Assembly (NCBI GenBank): GCA_903885605.1
Contig: CAISJD010000076.1
Span: forward strand, 1 to 53,413
Length of the DNA stretch: 53,413 bases
Reading direction: 5' to 3'
Source of the DNA: an uncultured Chthonomonas sp.
GTDB taxonomy: Bacteria > Armatimonadota > Chthonomonadetes > Chthonomonadales > CAJBBX01
Shown: positions 33,380 to 43,835 of the stretch, piece after piece
Numbering within the stretch: the first letter of the stretch is position 1
Layout of the letters: each line of letters starts with the position of its first letter
Notes under the pieces: model-generated
Seen by the model: only the letters and a program-made list of their open reading frames with translations
Databases searched by the model: none
Told to the model about the DNA's origin: nothing
Made by a program: the position numbers and the translations under genes

Positions 33380-35218
33380 TCAGCGGTAACGGCTGGCCTG
33401 CGCCTCAAAGAGGACCGCGTAGGCGCCGTTCCGAGCCAGCAACTCGTCGTGGGAGCCCTCCTCCACCACGGCTCCGTCCTCCAGCACGACGATGTGGTCG
33501 GCCATGCGCACTGTGGAGAAGCGGTGGCTGACGATCAGCGCCGCGCGGCCGTCCAGCATGGCGCGGAAGCTCTCGTGGAACGCCGCCTCGGCCAGCGGGT
33601 CCATGGCGCTGGTGGGCTCGTCCAGCACCGTCAGGTCGGCCTGCCGCACGATGGCCCGGGCGAGGGCCACGCGCTGCCACTGGCCGCCGCTCAGCTCGGC
33701 GCCGTCGTCCAGTGCCCGGCCCAGGTGGGTGTCGTAGCGCTCGGCCAGCCCCTCGGCGATGCCGTCCAGCCCGGCGAGCCGCCCGGCCTCAAGGATGCGA
33801 GGGTCATCGGCTCGCAGGTCGATGCATCCCATGCGGATGTTCTCGCGCAAGGTCGCCTGGTAGCGCGTGGGCTCCTGCACCACCACGGCCAGGCGGCGGC
33901 GCAGGGCGTCGGGGTCCATCGCCCGCAGGTCCACCCCGTCCATCGTCACAGCGCCCTCATCGGGATCGTAGAGGCGGGCGAGCAGCTTCACCACGGTGCT
34001 CTTCCCCGCCCCGTTGGCGCCCACCAGCGCGACGACCTTGCCGGCGGGCAGCCGCAGCGTCAGGTCACGCAGGACGGGCGCCTCGAAGCCCGGATATCGG
34101 AAGGTCACGCCTCGCAGCTCCATGCCCTGGGCCATCGGTTGCGGCGGCTCTACGGGCCTCTCAGGCGCCCGCACGGTGGGCTCCATTGCGAGGAACTCGA
34201 AGACGTTCCGCAGGAAGAGGCTGTCGCCGTAGAGGCCTCCGATGCCGGCGAGCAGGCTCTGGAGGAATGCCTGCCCGCGCTGGAACGCCTGGTAGAAGAG
34301 GACGAGGTCGCCCAGCGATATCTCGCCGCTGACGGCGCGGCGCGCCACGACGGCGAAGGCGCCCAGCATGACCGCCGCCCCCGCGACCTGGGCCAGCGTC
34401 TCGCCCGTGGCCCGAGCGCGGACGATGGCCAGCTTCTCGCCCTTCAGGGTTCGGCGCGCCTCCATCCACCAGGCCGCCGCCGCGGGCCCGAGGCCGTTGA
34501 GCCGCAACTCCTTGGCATGCACCTCTCCGCAGAGCAGCCAATTCCAGTACGAAGCCCTCCGCTCGAGCTTGGTTCGGCCGCGCGCCCACCGGTAGAGGCG
34601 CTTGGAGTACGCAGCGCGCAAGGCCATGCCGGGGACGGCCACCACGATGATGACGACGCCGACCGCCCAGTGGAACGCCAGCACCATGCCGGCGATGCCG
34701 ACCAGCGAGACCGAGTTCTGCAGCACCTGGGCGACGCCGTTCACGATGCCCAGAGGCCGGAACGGAGCCTCGGACTGCGCGCGACGCAGCGCATCGTTTG
34801 CGTCGCTGTTCTCGTAGAATGCCAGGTCCATGCGGATCGACTGCCGGTTCATGGCGTCCAGCATGGCATCGCTGACGGCGATGCCCTGCGCCTCGGAGGC
34901 CAGGGCCGAGAGCGCCGAAGCCGCGGCCGATGCGGCAAGCACACCTCCCCAGGCAAGCAGCAGGGGCGCCAGACGCGCCATGGCCGCGTCCTTGTCCGGC
35001 TGGGCGATGCCCTGGGTCACGGCATCGACGACGAGCTTCAGGAGCCATAGCGCCGCCAGGGGCAGCACGCCCTGGGCCAGCGTGAGGCCGGCGGTGCAGA
35101 TCGCCAGCGCCGGTGAGCTCCGCCACACGAGCCCCATGGCCCGCACGATCCCGGCGGCGCGCTCCCTGATCGTGGCGGACGGCCCCTCCGCGGGCGGCAT
35201 CGGGCGTGCGTCAGCCAC
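33380..35218 (-). CDS. ABC exporter, fused membrane and ATPase domains
   Basis: A 612-residue half-transporter. The transmembrane domain spans about 30-330. The nucleotide-binding domain has Walker A GANGAGKST, signature LSGGQWQRVALARA, Walker B LTVLDEPTSAMDP and the H-loop SHRFS. The start is GTG 35218, overlapping the upstream gene's TGA by 8 bp, so translation is coupled to the nucleotidyltransferase-like gene (35211-36482). An ATG at 35200 would also serve. Its 3' end is convergent with, and 11 bp from, the FtsX permease. Substrate is unknown; coupling to a PF14907-type protein is reminiscent of peptide-export operons. Confidence 0.9.
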   Translation of the reverse strand: MADARPMPPAEGPSATIRERAAGIVRAMGLVWRSSPALAICTAGLTLAQGVLPLAALWLLKLVVDAVTQGIAQPDKDAAMARLAPLLLAWGGVLAASAAASALSALASEAQGIAVSDAMLDAMNRQSIRMDLAFYENSDANDALRRAQSEAPFRPLGIVNGVAQVLQNSVSLVGIAGMVLAFHWAVGVVIIVVAVPGMALRAAYSKRLYRWARGRTKLERRASYWNWLLCGEVHAKELRLNGLGPAAAAWWMEARRTLKGEKLAIVRARATGETLAQVAGAAVMLGAFAVVARRAVSGEISLGDLVLFYQAFQRGQAFLQSLLAGIGGLYGDSLFLRNVFEFLAMEPTVRAPERPVEPPQPMAQGMELRGVTFRYPGFEAPVLRDLTLRLPAGKVVALVGANGAGKSTVVKLLARLYDPDEGAVTMDGVDLRAMDPDALRRRLAVVVQEPTRYQATLRENIRMGCIDLRADDPRILEAGRLAGLDGIAEGLAERYDTHLGRALDDGAELSGGQWQRVALARAIVRQADLTVLDEPTSAMDPLAEAAFHESFRAMLDGRAALIVSHRFSTVRMADHIVVLEDGAVVEEGSHDELLARNGAYAVLFEAQASRYR

Positions 35219-36482
35219 CGGCCAACCAGTTCATGAGCCCCTCCACCCGGGCCTGCCGGGCCTGCAGCCTGAGCGTGCGGCGGTCGCGCAGGGCGAGCCG
35301 CGCCAGGTCGCCGCCGTGCCGCCGCACCACATCACGCCAGCGCCGTGCGTAGCCGGCCGCCCCCTGCCCCGGATAGAGGCGATCCATGGTGGCCCGATCC
35401 GGGAAGAGCGCGGAGGCCGCTCGGCGCACCCCGGCATGGCCGGCCACAGACGCCGCCTGCGGGCTCACCCGCGGGGCCGTCTGCGGCTGCCCGGCCCGGC
35501 CCAGAAGCAGTCCGACGGCCAGGGCCAACCGAACGCGGGCCTCCTCGGCCGGTAGCGACGGCGCCAGGCCGGCGAGCGACGCCTCCGGCACGGGCGTTCC
35601 GAGCAGATCACGGCAGAGCGCAACCGCCAGCCACGTCTGCCGGGAGCCGCGCCAGGAGCGCGCCTCGGAGGCCACACGCTGCCAGTCGAGCCCAACTCCT
35701 GCGCCGCGAACCATGGCGTCGATATCGCAGAGGCCGCGGAGCGTGGCCACGTTGCCGTCCTCATAGGGGTGGATCGCAGTGTGGATGATGGTCTGCTCCG
35801 GGCACATCAGGCGCATGTGCAGCCCGCCGGGACGCCCGTCGACGGCGGCACCGAGGATCTCCTGCGTGGACGGCCTGAACGGGCCATGGATGCGGACCAG
35901 CCTCCAGTGGAGCTCCAGCACCAGCCGCGGATCGGCAGCCTTGTAGACGATCTCGTTGTCCAGCTCCAGCCGCCCATGGATCGGCCTGTGCGGCTGCCAG
36001 CCGCACTCCAGCATGGCCTCGTGGCAGGCCTCCACGCTCTCCTGCGCGACGATCAGGTCCACGTCAGTCATCGACCGGGCGCCGGGGTCACCGTAGACGT
36101 CCCAGGCCATCCTGAAGCCCTTCAGCGCCACCGGGTCGGCGCCGCACCGGCGCAGCCGGGGCAGGACCCGGCCAAGCAGGTGGGCCCTGGCAAGGTTCGC
36201 AGCGGCGTTCGTCGCGTGGGCGGCGCGCAGCGCCGCCGCGGCATCGGCGGGCGCACGGGACAGGTCGCCCGAGCGAGCAGTCCGAGCATACAGCAGGCCG
36301 GCCACTCCGTGCCGGCGCGCTTGCGCTACCGTGGATCGCCACGCCTCAACGTCGGAGGCTTCGGCAGGCAACGCCTGCCGCGCCAGCGCCGCCAGCAGGA
36401 GGCGGTGCCGGAGGCGCTCCGACAGGGCCTCCTCGTCGTCAAACTCCCCGGCTAAGCCGCCAGGGTCGCGGTCACTCAGCAT
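35211..36482 (-). CDS. Nucleotidyltransferase-like protein (NTP_transf_5, PF14907 type)
   Basis: The 423-residue protein shows the family signature VALKGFRMAW (LKG at 120-122), then GDPGARSMTDVDLIV with the metal-binding-type Asp140/Asp142 pair, LVLELHWRL and a helical C-terminus. Such proteins often sit in RiPP (especially lasso and PqqD-associated) loci, where their function is undefined. A second member is at 49045-50271 in the RiPP locus of this window. Start: ATG 36482 is taken; an in-frame GTG at 36512 would add ten residues and cross the inverted repeat at 36489-36506. Neither has a clear ribosome site. It forms an operon with the downstream ABC exporter. Confidence 0.82.
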   Translation of the reverse strand: MLSDRDPGGLAGEFDDEEALSERLRHRLLLAALARQALPAEASDVEAWRSTVAQARRHGVAGLLYARTARSGDLSRAPADAAAALRAAHATNAAANLARAHLLGRVLPRLRRCGADPVALKGFRMAWDVYGDPGARSMTDVDLIVAQESVEACHEAMLECGWQPHRPIHGRLELDNEIVYKAADPRLVLELHWRLVRIHGPFRPSTQEILGAAVDGRPGGLHMRLMCPEQTIIHTAIHPYEDGNVATLRGLCDIDAMVRGAGVGLDWQRVASEARSWRGSRQTWLAVALCRDLLGTPVPEASLAGLAPSLPAEEARVRLALAVGLLLGRAGQPQTAPRVSPQAASVAGHAGVRRAASALFPDRATMDRLYPGQGAAGYARRWRDVVRRHGGDLARLALRDRRTLRLQARQARVEGLMNWLAGG

Positions 36483-36488
36483 GGCTAT

Positions 36489-36506
36489 CAGTATGCACCC
36501 ATACTG
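36489..36506. promoter_or_regulatory. Inverted repeat in the divergent promoter region upstream of phoU
   Basis: CAGTATG-CACC-CATACTG gives perfect 7-bp arms around four bases. It lies between the divergently transcribed nucleotidyltransferase-like gene and phoU, at a plausible operator position for a dimeric repressor. No regulator gene is adjacent. Confidence 0.4.
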
Positions 36507-36562
36507 GTGCACCGGCGAACGCGGGTATCCTACCGACTATCCGCGGCCCATGGGAGGTCAGA

Positions 36563-37240
36563 ATGACGAACACGCGAACCCGGTTTGAGAGCGGCTTGCA
36601 GCAGCTACGCGACAGGATCCTCGACATGGGGCTCCGTGCCGACAGCATGCTCGCCGACGCGATCCGCGCCGCCGTGGAGCAGGATGCCGACCTCGCCACG
36701 CAGGTCGTCCGAAGCGACCGCGAGGTCGACCGCGCCGACATCGACATAGAGACGGACTGCATGCTGCTCATCGCCCTGGAGGCTCCGGTCGCCAAGGACA
36801 TGCGGCTGATCGGCTCGTCGATGAAGATCATCAGCGATCTGGAGCGCATCGCAGACTACGCCGTCGATATCGCCAAGATCGGCCGGCGCCTGGCCCGCGA
36901 GATGCGCTACCAGCCCCTCGTCGACCTCGCCAAGCTGGGCGGTCGTGCGCGAGCCATGCTGCAGGAGGCCCTGAAGGCCTTCGTCAACGGCGACGTGGCT
37001 CTGGCGGCTCGGGTCGTGGAGATGGACAACGAAGTGGACGCGCTCTTCCATGAGCAGCGAGACTACCTTCTGGAGCTTCTGGACCGCGAGACGGGCCACG
37101 GTTACGCGGGCGGCAATCTTCTGCTGGCTGTCAAGTACCTGGAGCGCATCGGCGACCACGCCACCAACATCGCCGAGCGGATCGCCTATATCGAGACGGG
37201 CAACGCCGCCGGGACTGCCGAGCCGCGCACCGGCGAATAG
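36563..37240 (+). CDS. phoU: PhoU-family phosphate regulator
   Basis: A 225-residue cytoplasmic protein of two PhoU three-helix bundles, with metal-binding-type acidic motifs DREVDRADIDIE (about 53-64) and DNEVDALFHEQ (about 154-164), and the helical blocks MRLIGSSMKIISDLERIADYAVDIA and LLLAVKYLERIGDHATNIAERI abbreviated here to DLERIADYA and YLERIGDHATNIAE. PhoU damps the PhoR/PhoB response and modulates Pst phosphate uptake. No pst or phoBR genes are in the window, so it may act with genes elsewhere. GGAGG four bases before ATG supports the start. Confidence 0.95.
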   Translation: MTNTRTRFESGLQQLRDRILDMGLRADSMLADAIRAAVEQDADLATQVVRSDREVDRADIDIETDCMLLIALEAPVAKDMRLIGSSMKIISDLERIADYAVDIAKIGRRLAREMRYQPLVDLAKLGGRARAMLQEALKAFVNGDVALAARVVEMDNEVDALFHEQRDYLLELLDRETGHGYAGGNLLLAVKYLERIGDHATNIAERIAYIETGNAAGTAEPRTGE

Positions 37241-37249
37241 AGGAGCCCG

Positions 37250-39037
37250 TCAGCCCAGCGGAGCCGCCTCCGCTGCGGCGCTGTCGGCGTTCGCCTCGTC
37301 GTCGGCGAACTGCAGCCCATGGAGCCGCGCGTAGAGCCCCTTCCCTTGCAGCAGGTCGTGGTGGGTGCCGCACTCCACGACGCGGCCGGACTCCAGCACG
37401 ACGATGCGGTCGGCTCGGCGCACGGTGGCCAGCCGATGGGCGATGACGAAGCAGGTACGCCCACGCATCAGCCTGCCCATGGCCTCTTGCACCAGCCGCT
37501 CCGACTCGGAATCCTGCGCGGAGGTGGCCTCGTCGAGGATCAGCACCCTCGGGTCGCGCAGGATGGCCCGGGCGATGGCGAGCCGCTGCTTCTGCCCAAC
37601 CGATAGGCGCGTCCCGCGCTCCCCCACCTCGGTCTCGTACCCCTGCGGCATGGCCATGATGAACTCGTGCGCGTTGGCGGCTCGGGCAGCCTCCTCGACA
37701 TCGGCTTCGGTTGCGCCGGACTTGCCGAAGGCGATGTTCGCGCGGACCGTGGTGGCGAAGAGGAAGGGCTCCTGCGGCACCACCGCGATGAGCTCCCGCA
37801 AGGCCCATGGCGGCACATCACGCACATCCACCCCGTCGATCAGCAGCGCCCCCTCGGTGACGTCGTAGAGGCGCGGCAGAAGCGAGACAAGCGTGGTCTT
37901 GCCGGAACCGCTGGGCCCCACCAGCGCCGCCACCTCGCCCGCCGTGACGGCAAGCGAGACATCATGAAGGACCTCGGGCTCTGCAACATCATAGCGAAAG
38001 CCCACGCCGCGGAACTCCACTCCCGACGCGCAGGGCGGCGCCAGGCGGGGACGGTCTGGCTGAGGCTCGGAGGGCGCATCGAGGAACTCGAACACACGGT
38101 CCGCTGCGCCGATCGCCGCCGCCACCTGCGAGAAGAGGTTCACGAAGGAGCTGGCCGGCCCGAACAGCATTTCGAGCACGTTCAGCGTCATCACCACGTT
38201 GCCCGCTGTGATCTCGCCGCGAATCGCCATGCGGGCGCCGACGACCATGGTCAGCATCATGCCGACCGTGGCGATGATGCCGGTGACCGAGCCGTTCGCG
38301 GCCCCGAGCGCGGCCATGCGGACGCGAGCCCCGATGAGCCGGTGCACGGAGGCCATGAAGCGCTCGCCCTCGTCCCCGGCCCGGCCGAAGGCGCGCACCT
38401 CGCGCGCTCCGCTGACGCTCTCCTGCAGGACATTCTGCACGCGCTCGGTCTCGTCGCGCGTCTGCCGGCCCGCGGTGCGCAATGCCGGTCCGAAGCGGCT
38501 CAGCGCCACGGCGAAGAGAATGGGGACCGGCAGGCCGATGGCCGCCAGCTTCGGGCTCTGCACTACCATGATGGCTGCGGCCGCAGTCGCCGTCAGCAGG
38601 TTGGTGAGGATGTCGACCAGTGTCGATGAATAGAGGCCCTGCAGCGCATCGACGTCGCTCTGGACTACGGACATGACGCCGCCCGTGCGACGGCGGTCTA
38701 ACGCCGCCATGGGGAGCCTGTGCACATGGTCGAATAGGTCTCGGCGCATGTCGGCCGCAGCCCGCTCGCCCGCCAGCGCGAAGAGCCACGACCTGCCGAT
38801 CGCGGCGAGCGAACCCAGCACCGAAGTGCCCAGCGCCACCATCGTCAACAGGTTGAGCCAGTGCAGCCGTTGCTCCGCCGTGCCGTGCTGCGGCCACATC
38901 ACCTTGTCGATTAAGTACTTGGTGAAGAACGGCCAGACGAAGCCTGAGGCGGTGACGATCAGTGCGAAGGCCAGCGCGGCCAACTGAAGCGCCCAATGGG
39001 CGGCCATGTAGCGCAGGGCTCGGCGCAGTGTCAGCAT
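37250..39037 (-). CDS. MsbA/BmrA-like ABC exporter, fused membrane and ATPase domains
   Basis: The 595-residue half-transporter has six predicted helices in the first 320 residues. The ATPase shows Walker A GPSGSGKTT, Q-loop VVPQEPFLF, a variant signature LSVGQKQRLAIARA (V replaces the usual G), Walker B VLILDEATSAQDSESE and H-loop AHRLATV. The family exports lipids, drugs or peptides as a homodimer or heterodimer. Its 3' end is convergent with phoU (9 bp apart), and its start faces the NTF2-like gene across 173 bp. It could pair with the 33380-35218 exporter, since the two differ in signature quality, but each looks complete enough for a homodimer. Confidence 0.92.
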   Translation of the reverse strand: MLTLRRALRYMAAHWALQLAALAFALIVTASGFVWPFFTKYLIDKVMWPQHGTAEQRLHWLNLLTMVALGTSVLGSLAAIGRSWLFALAGERAAADMRRDLFDHVHRLPMAALDRRRTGGVMSVVQSDVDALQGLYSSTLVDILTNLLTATAAAAIMVVQSPKLAAIGLPVPILFAVALSRFGPALRTAGRQTRDETERVQNVLQESVSGAREVRAFGRAGDEGERFMASVHRLIGARVRMAALGAANGSVTGIIATVGMMLTMVVGARMAIRGEITAGNVVMTLNVLEMLFGPASSFVNLFSQVAAAIGAADRVFEFLDAPSEPQPDRPRLAPPCASGVEFRGVGFRYDVAEPEVLHDVSLAVTAGEVAALVGPSGSGKTTLVSLLPRLYDVTEGALLIDGVDVRDVPPWALRELIAVVPQEPFLFATTVRANIAFGKSGATEADVEEAARAANAHEFIMAMPQGYETEVGERGTRLSVGQKQRLAIARAILRDPRVLILDEATSAQDSESERLVQEAMGRLMRGRTCFVIAHRLATVRRADRIVVLESGRVVECGTHHDLLQGKGLYARLHGLQFADDEANADSAAAEAAPLG

Positions 39038-39210
39038 GGGTCTGGGCGATGGCTCCCTTCGATGGCGCTACGGCGGCGCGCCGATCTCAGCGTCATGTAG
39101 AGTACCCCGACGGCGCGGGCAGAGCCGTGACGGGCCGGTTGGCAGTAGAATGGTGCTCGGTGCGGTCACCCTCGCCGGAGGCCTGCGCCCCACAACTGAC
39201 GGAGGAAACA

Positions 39211-39750
39211 ATGCGAAGTCACCCAGCGCCCATCCTTGCCGCCTGCGTAGCCGCCCTGGCCATGGCTACGCCCTGCACCGCGGAGAAGGCCCCGCGCAAA
39301 GAGCTGGAGGCCGGATACGCGGCCATGGCTCAGGCGCTGAAGAAGCGCGATATGGACGCCTTCATGAAGCACATGACGCCCGATTACCTGGTGCAGGGCA
39401 AGGGCAAGTCGAAGGACGCCAAGACGTTCAAGGCTGAAATGGCCCTGCAGCTACTCATGGTGAAGACCATCACCGCCGCCTCGATGAAGGTCACCGGGCT
39501 GAAGGACGGCAAGGAGGGCGCGAAGGCCTCGGTCACCATGTCGGTAGCAGGGGTACTGGCCACCGATCCGAAGCAGCCGCACACACTCAAGAACGTCTCG
39601 AAGCATACGGATACCTGGGTGAAGACGCCCGAAGGTTGGCGGATCAAGAAGACGGAGCCCGCAGGCTCGCAGCTCTACATCGACGGCAAGCCCTTCGACC
39701 CGAGCAACCCGCCCAAGCCCGCCGGAGGCAAACCGAGCGCAGGCCAGTAG
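39211..39750 (+). CDS. Exported NTF2/SnoaL-like (DUF4440-type) protein
   Basis: A 179-residue protein with a signal peptide (ends near CTAEK, residue about 25). The NTF2-like cone fold follows (about 32-150: YAAMAQALKKRDMDAFMKHMTPDYL; TWVKTPEGWRIKKTE), with a Pro/Gly/Lys tail. Members of this fold bind small molecules or serve as structural dimers; no catalytic set is evident. The start is fixed by GGAGG five bases upstream. It is convergent with typA, separated by a strong hairpin at 39773-39808. Confidence 0.8.
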   Translation: MRSHPAPILAACVAALAMATPCTAEKAPRKELEAGYAAMAQALKKRDMDAFMKHMTPDYLVQGKGKSKDAKTFKAEMALQLLMVKTITAASMKVTGLKDGKEGAKASVTMSVAGVLATDPKQPHTLKNVSKHTDTWVKTPEGWRIKKTEPAGSQLYIDGKPFDPSNPPKPAGGKPSAGQ

Positions 39751-39772
39751 GCGGACGCCTACCCGGACATGC

Positions 39773-39808
39773 CGACGGCCGGCGGAGTGACGTCCCCGCC
39801 GACCGTCG
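39773..39808. terminator. Bidirectional hairpin between convergent genes
   Basis: Arms CGACGG-C-CGGCGG and CCGCCG-A-CCGTCG pair over 13 positions with one mismatch around a 10-nt loop. It sits between two convergent stops, a typical place for a shared terminator; no U-tract is seen on either strand. Confidence 0.5.
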
Positions 39809-39839
39809 CCGCGTGTCGCAGGCCCCGACGGCGAGCGAT

Positions 39840-41702
<1,863 letters not shown>

Positions 41703-41763
41703 GGGCACCTCTCGTTTGATAGCTACTAAGGATACCCGCACGCCGGGCAACGCGGGGCGGCGC

Positions 41764-41780
41764 CTCGTCCGACGGACGAG
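41764..41780. repeat. Short palindrome upstream of typA
   Basis: CTCGTCC-GAC-GGACGAG has 7-bp arms and a 3-nt loop, followed by TTT on the plus strand. It lies 62 bp upstream of the typA start and could be an operator or a weak terminator. Confidence 0.35.
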
Positions 41781-41811
41781 TTTGGCCGTACACCCTCCGA
41801 ACGCCGCCGCC

Positions 41812-41866
41812 TACGCGAAACGCCGGGGTCCCGCCATGCGTGGCGAGAACCCCGGTGCTTCGCGTA
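41812..41866 (-). terminator. Nested 55-bp palindrome after the first PilX-like gene
   Basis: Outer arms TACGCGAA/TTCGCGTA (8 bp), middle arms CCGGGGT/ACCCCGG (7 bp) and inner arms CGCCA/TGGCG (5 bp) are nested in one imperfect palindrome. It starts 37 bp after the stop of the minus-strand gene 41903-43237 and is the best candidate terminator for it. Confidence 0.5.
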
Positions 41867-41902
41867 CCATTGGGAAACGTCGGAACGCTTGACGCGAGCG
41901 GA

Positions 41903-43237
41903 CTACTCAGCCCAGAACTGCCGGCGATAGTAGCCGTTGCCCTTGGGGTGGAAGTGCTCGTTGCCCACCGTGAAGACGCAGTTGTTCTTCCCGGTGATGC
42001 TGGCCGCCACGAGCGACCCGGTGAACGCGCCGTTGTTCTTGACCTCTACGGAGCCAATCGGAACGTTATTCATCAGGTCATAGGCGTAGATACCGACATC
42101 GAACGAGAAGTTGTTAACGCCGGTGATGGCGGTGGTGGTCGCGAACGCGATGTGCACGGGGTTGGTGCCGATCAAGTCCGGGCGGGTCACCATGGCGCTC
42201 AGGTTCTGTCCGCCGTCCCAAGAGCCGGGGCCACCGACGGGCCCGAACCAGACATTGATGGGTCCGTTCGCGTTGTCGAAACGAACCGAAGCGCCGTTGC
42301 CGAACTCGGCGTTGGTCAGGTAGTAGTTTGACCCACCGGACTTGCTCGGGAAGACCGCGAGCCCTCTGTTCTTCAAAGACAGCGTCGTGGCGTCGCTGCC
42401 CGCAACTCCGTCCCTCACGATATCCGAGTTGTCGTTGTAGGCCGCTTGCATCAGGTCCGCGAGCCCGTTGGTGCGCACCTTGAGGGCCAGCTGGCTGACG
42501 GTCGGCCAAACGACGTCGCCGCCCACCTTCTGATTGGTAGTGTCGGGATCGTAGACGCAGCCGCTACCGGTCGTCAGGGTTGCGCCGGCGCCGTTCAGGC
42601 TCACCAGATGGTCATTGGTATCGGTTACCAAGCAGTTATTGCCCAGTGTAATCGATCCATTTGACCCGAAGGCCCCATCGATGACCGAGTTGTTCACCAG
42701 GTTCACGCTTGTGATACCGTAGATGGCGTACTTGCCTGAAGGGAAGATATCCGTCTCACCGTCAAGGTCTGACGGCGCCTGTTTGATCGCTGTCCTGACG
42801 GTCACCTGCCTGATGATACCGTTCGAGACACCGAAGGATGCGATGGTGGCCGTGGAGCCAACCTTACCGACCGTGCCCGCGCAGTACCCGTCGCTTGAGC
42901 CGGCGGGGTAGGCCATCACCGAGTAGGTACCGTCACGAAGGCCCGCCTTGAGCTCAGCCAGGGTCGGGGCCTGGGCGCCGAATGAGAGCGCGGGCGGGAC
43001 AACGGAACTGGCAGACGCGCCGAACGTGAGGCGGCTGAGGTATGCATTGGCGCCCGCCTCCGCAAGCTGCAGGGCCCGCTCGTAGTGGAGCTCGGCCGAC
43101 GATGTCTTGAGCTCACTGACGGTCTGAAGGCAAGCCGATGACACGATCATGGTTAAGCACGCCGAAAGCGCCACGGCCGCCACTAGAGCCGCCCCGCGCC
43201 TCCGTCGGACACCACGAAACCGTCCACTGATCGCCAT
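41903..43237 (-). CDS. PilX-N-type pseudopilin with beta-solenoid body (paralogue 1)
   Basis: A 444-residue protein with a basic N-terminus (RRRRG), one hydrophobic helix (about 15-38) and the PilX-N pattern ELHYERALQLAEAGANAYLSRL, as found in type IV pilus or type II secretion minor pilins. The C-terminal two thirds are Asn/Gly-rich with repeating short strands (YAIYGITSVNLVNNSVIDGAFGSNG, here YAIYGI...NNSVIDG; LGNN; LTTGSG), typical of a right- or left-handed beta-solenoid. The protein ends YYRRQFWAE. The paralogue at 43836-45155 shares architecture, many blocks and the WAE end. GAGGGG lies upstream of ATG 43237. No pilus assembly genes are nearby. Confidence 0.82.
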   Translation of the reverse strand: MAISGRFRGVRRRRGAALVAAVALSACLTMIVSSACLQTVSELKTSSAELHYERALQLAEAGANAYLSRLTFGASASSVVPPALSFGAQAPTLAELKAGLRDGTYSVMAYPAGSSDGYCAGTVGKVGSTATIASFGVSNGIIRQVTVRTAIKQAPSDLDGETDIFPSGKYAIYGITSVNLVNNSVIDGAFGSNGSITLGNNCLVTDTNDHLVSLNGAGATLTTGSGCVYDPDTTNQKVGGDVVWPTVSQLALKVRTNGLADLMQAAYNDNSDIVRDGVAGSDATTLSLKNRGLAVFPSKSGGSNYYLTNAEFGNGASVRFDNANGPINVWFGPVGGPGSWDGGQNLSAMVTRPDLIGTNPVHIAFATTTAITGVNNFSFDVGIYAYDLMNNVPIGSVEVKNNGAFTGSLVAASITGKNNCVFTVGNEHFHPKGNGYYRRQFWAE

Positions 43238-43835
43238 GTGTCGGTACCCCTCGCCCTGGTCGCTCCACGACGCCGCCAGTAGCCACTTGATGTGACCATG
43301 TCGCAGACGGGAAGCGCGCAATGCCCATGCGCCACAGGCGCAACGACCATGCCTCCGTGCGGACTGGAACGCTCCTGAGAGTCTACGATCACGCGGCCAA
43401 AGATAACAGGCGCTTTTGTACCTTGGGGTGGCAAGCACAAGCGCCCACGCGCCTGACCGGCGGAGGAAGAGAGCACGAGGTCGGGAGGGATCACCTTCCG
43501 GACTGGTTAGGGGGTCGGGACCACATAGCTACGGCCGCCGAAACGGCAACGCAAGGCGGGCCATGACATTACGAGGATGTCCCGAGGCGGACTGATACGG
43601 CTCCATCGCCCCCCGATGCGAACTTCACCGCGACACGCACGGCGATCACGCGATTGGAGGGGTCCGGGCGCCGGTTCCATCAATGGGGCCGCCACTGTCA
43701 CTCGCGCGTTGCGTGCCGCTTGCAGATAGGTCCGGCGAGGACTGGAGCCGGCAATGGATCTGCCACCGGCTCTCGGTTCACCGAGGCGTTCAGTGGATCG
43801 CGTGCCGACGCGGAGTTGAAGCCATACGCCTGGTG
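43238..43835. other. 598-bp gene-free leader/intergenic region between PilX-like paralogues
   Basis: No convincing gene is seen. On the minus strand it forms the upstream region of paralogue 1. Two overlapping inverted repeats (CAGGCGC/GCGCCTG at 43407-43413 and 43449-43455; GGCGCTT/AAGCGCC at 43409-43415 and 43439-43445) define a hairpin about 170-220 nt before the start codon. A TTATCT word next to it and a GG-N10-GC element (43340-43353) are only weak promoter candidates. I see no recognisable riboswitch consensus. Confidence 0.6.

Noticed and set aside
43340-43353. Sigma-54 promoter upstream of PilX-like gene 1
   Set aside because: The GG-N10-GC spacing is met, but flanking consensus bases match poorly; not listed as a promoter.
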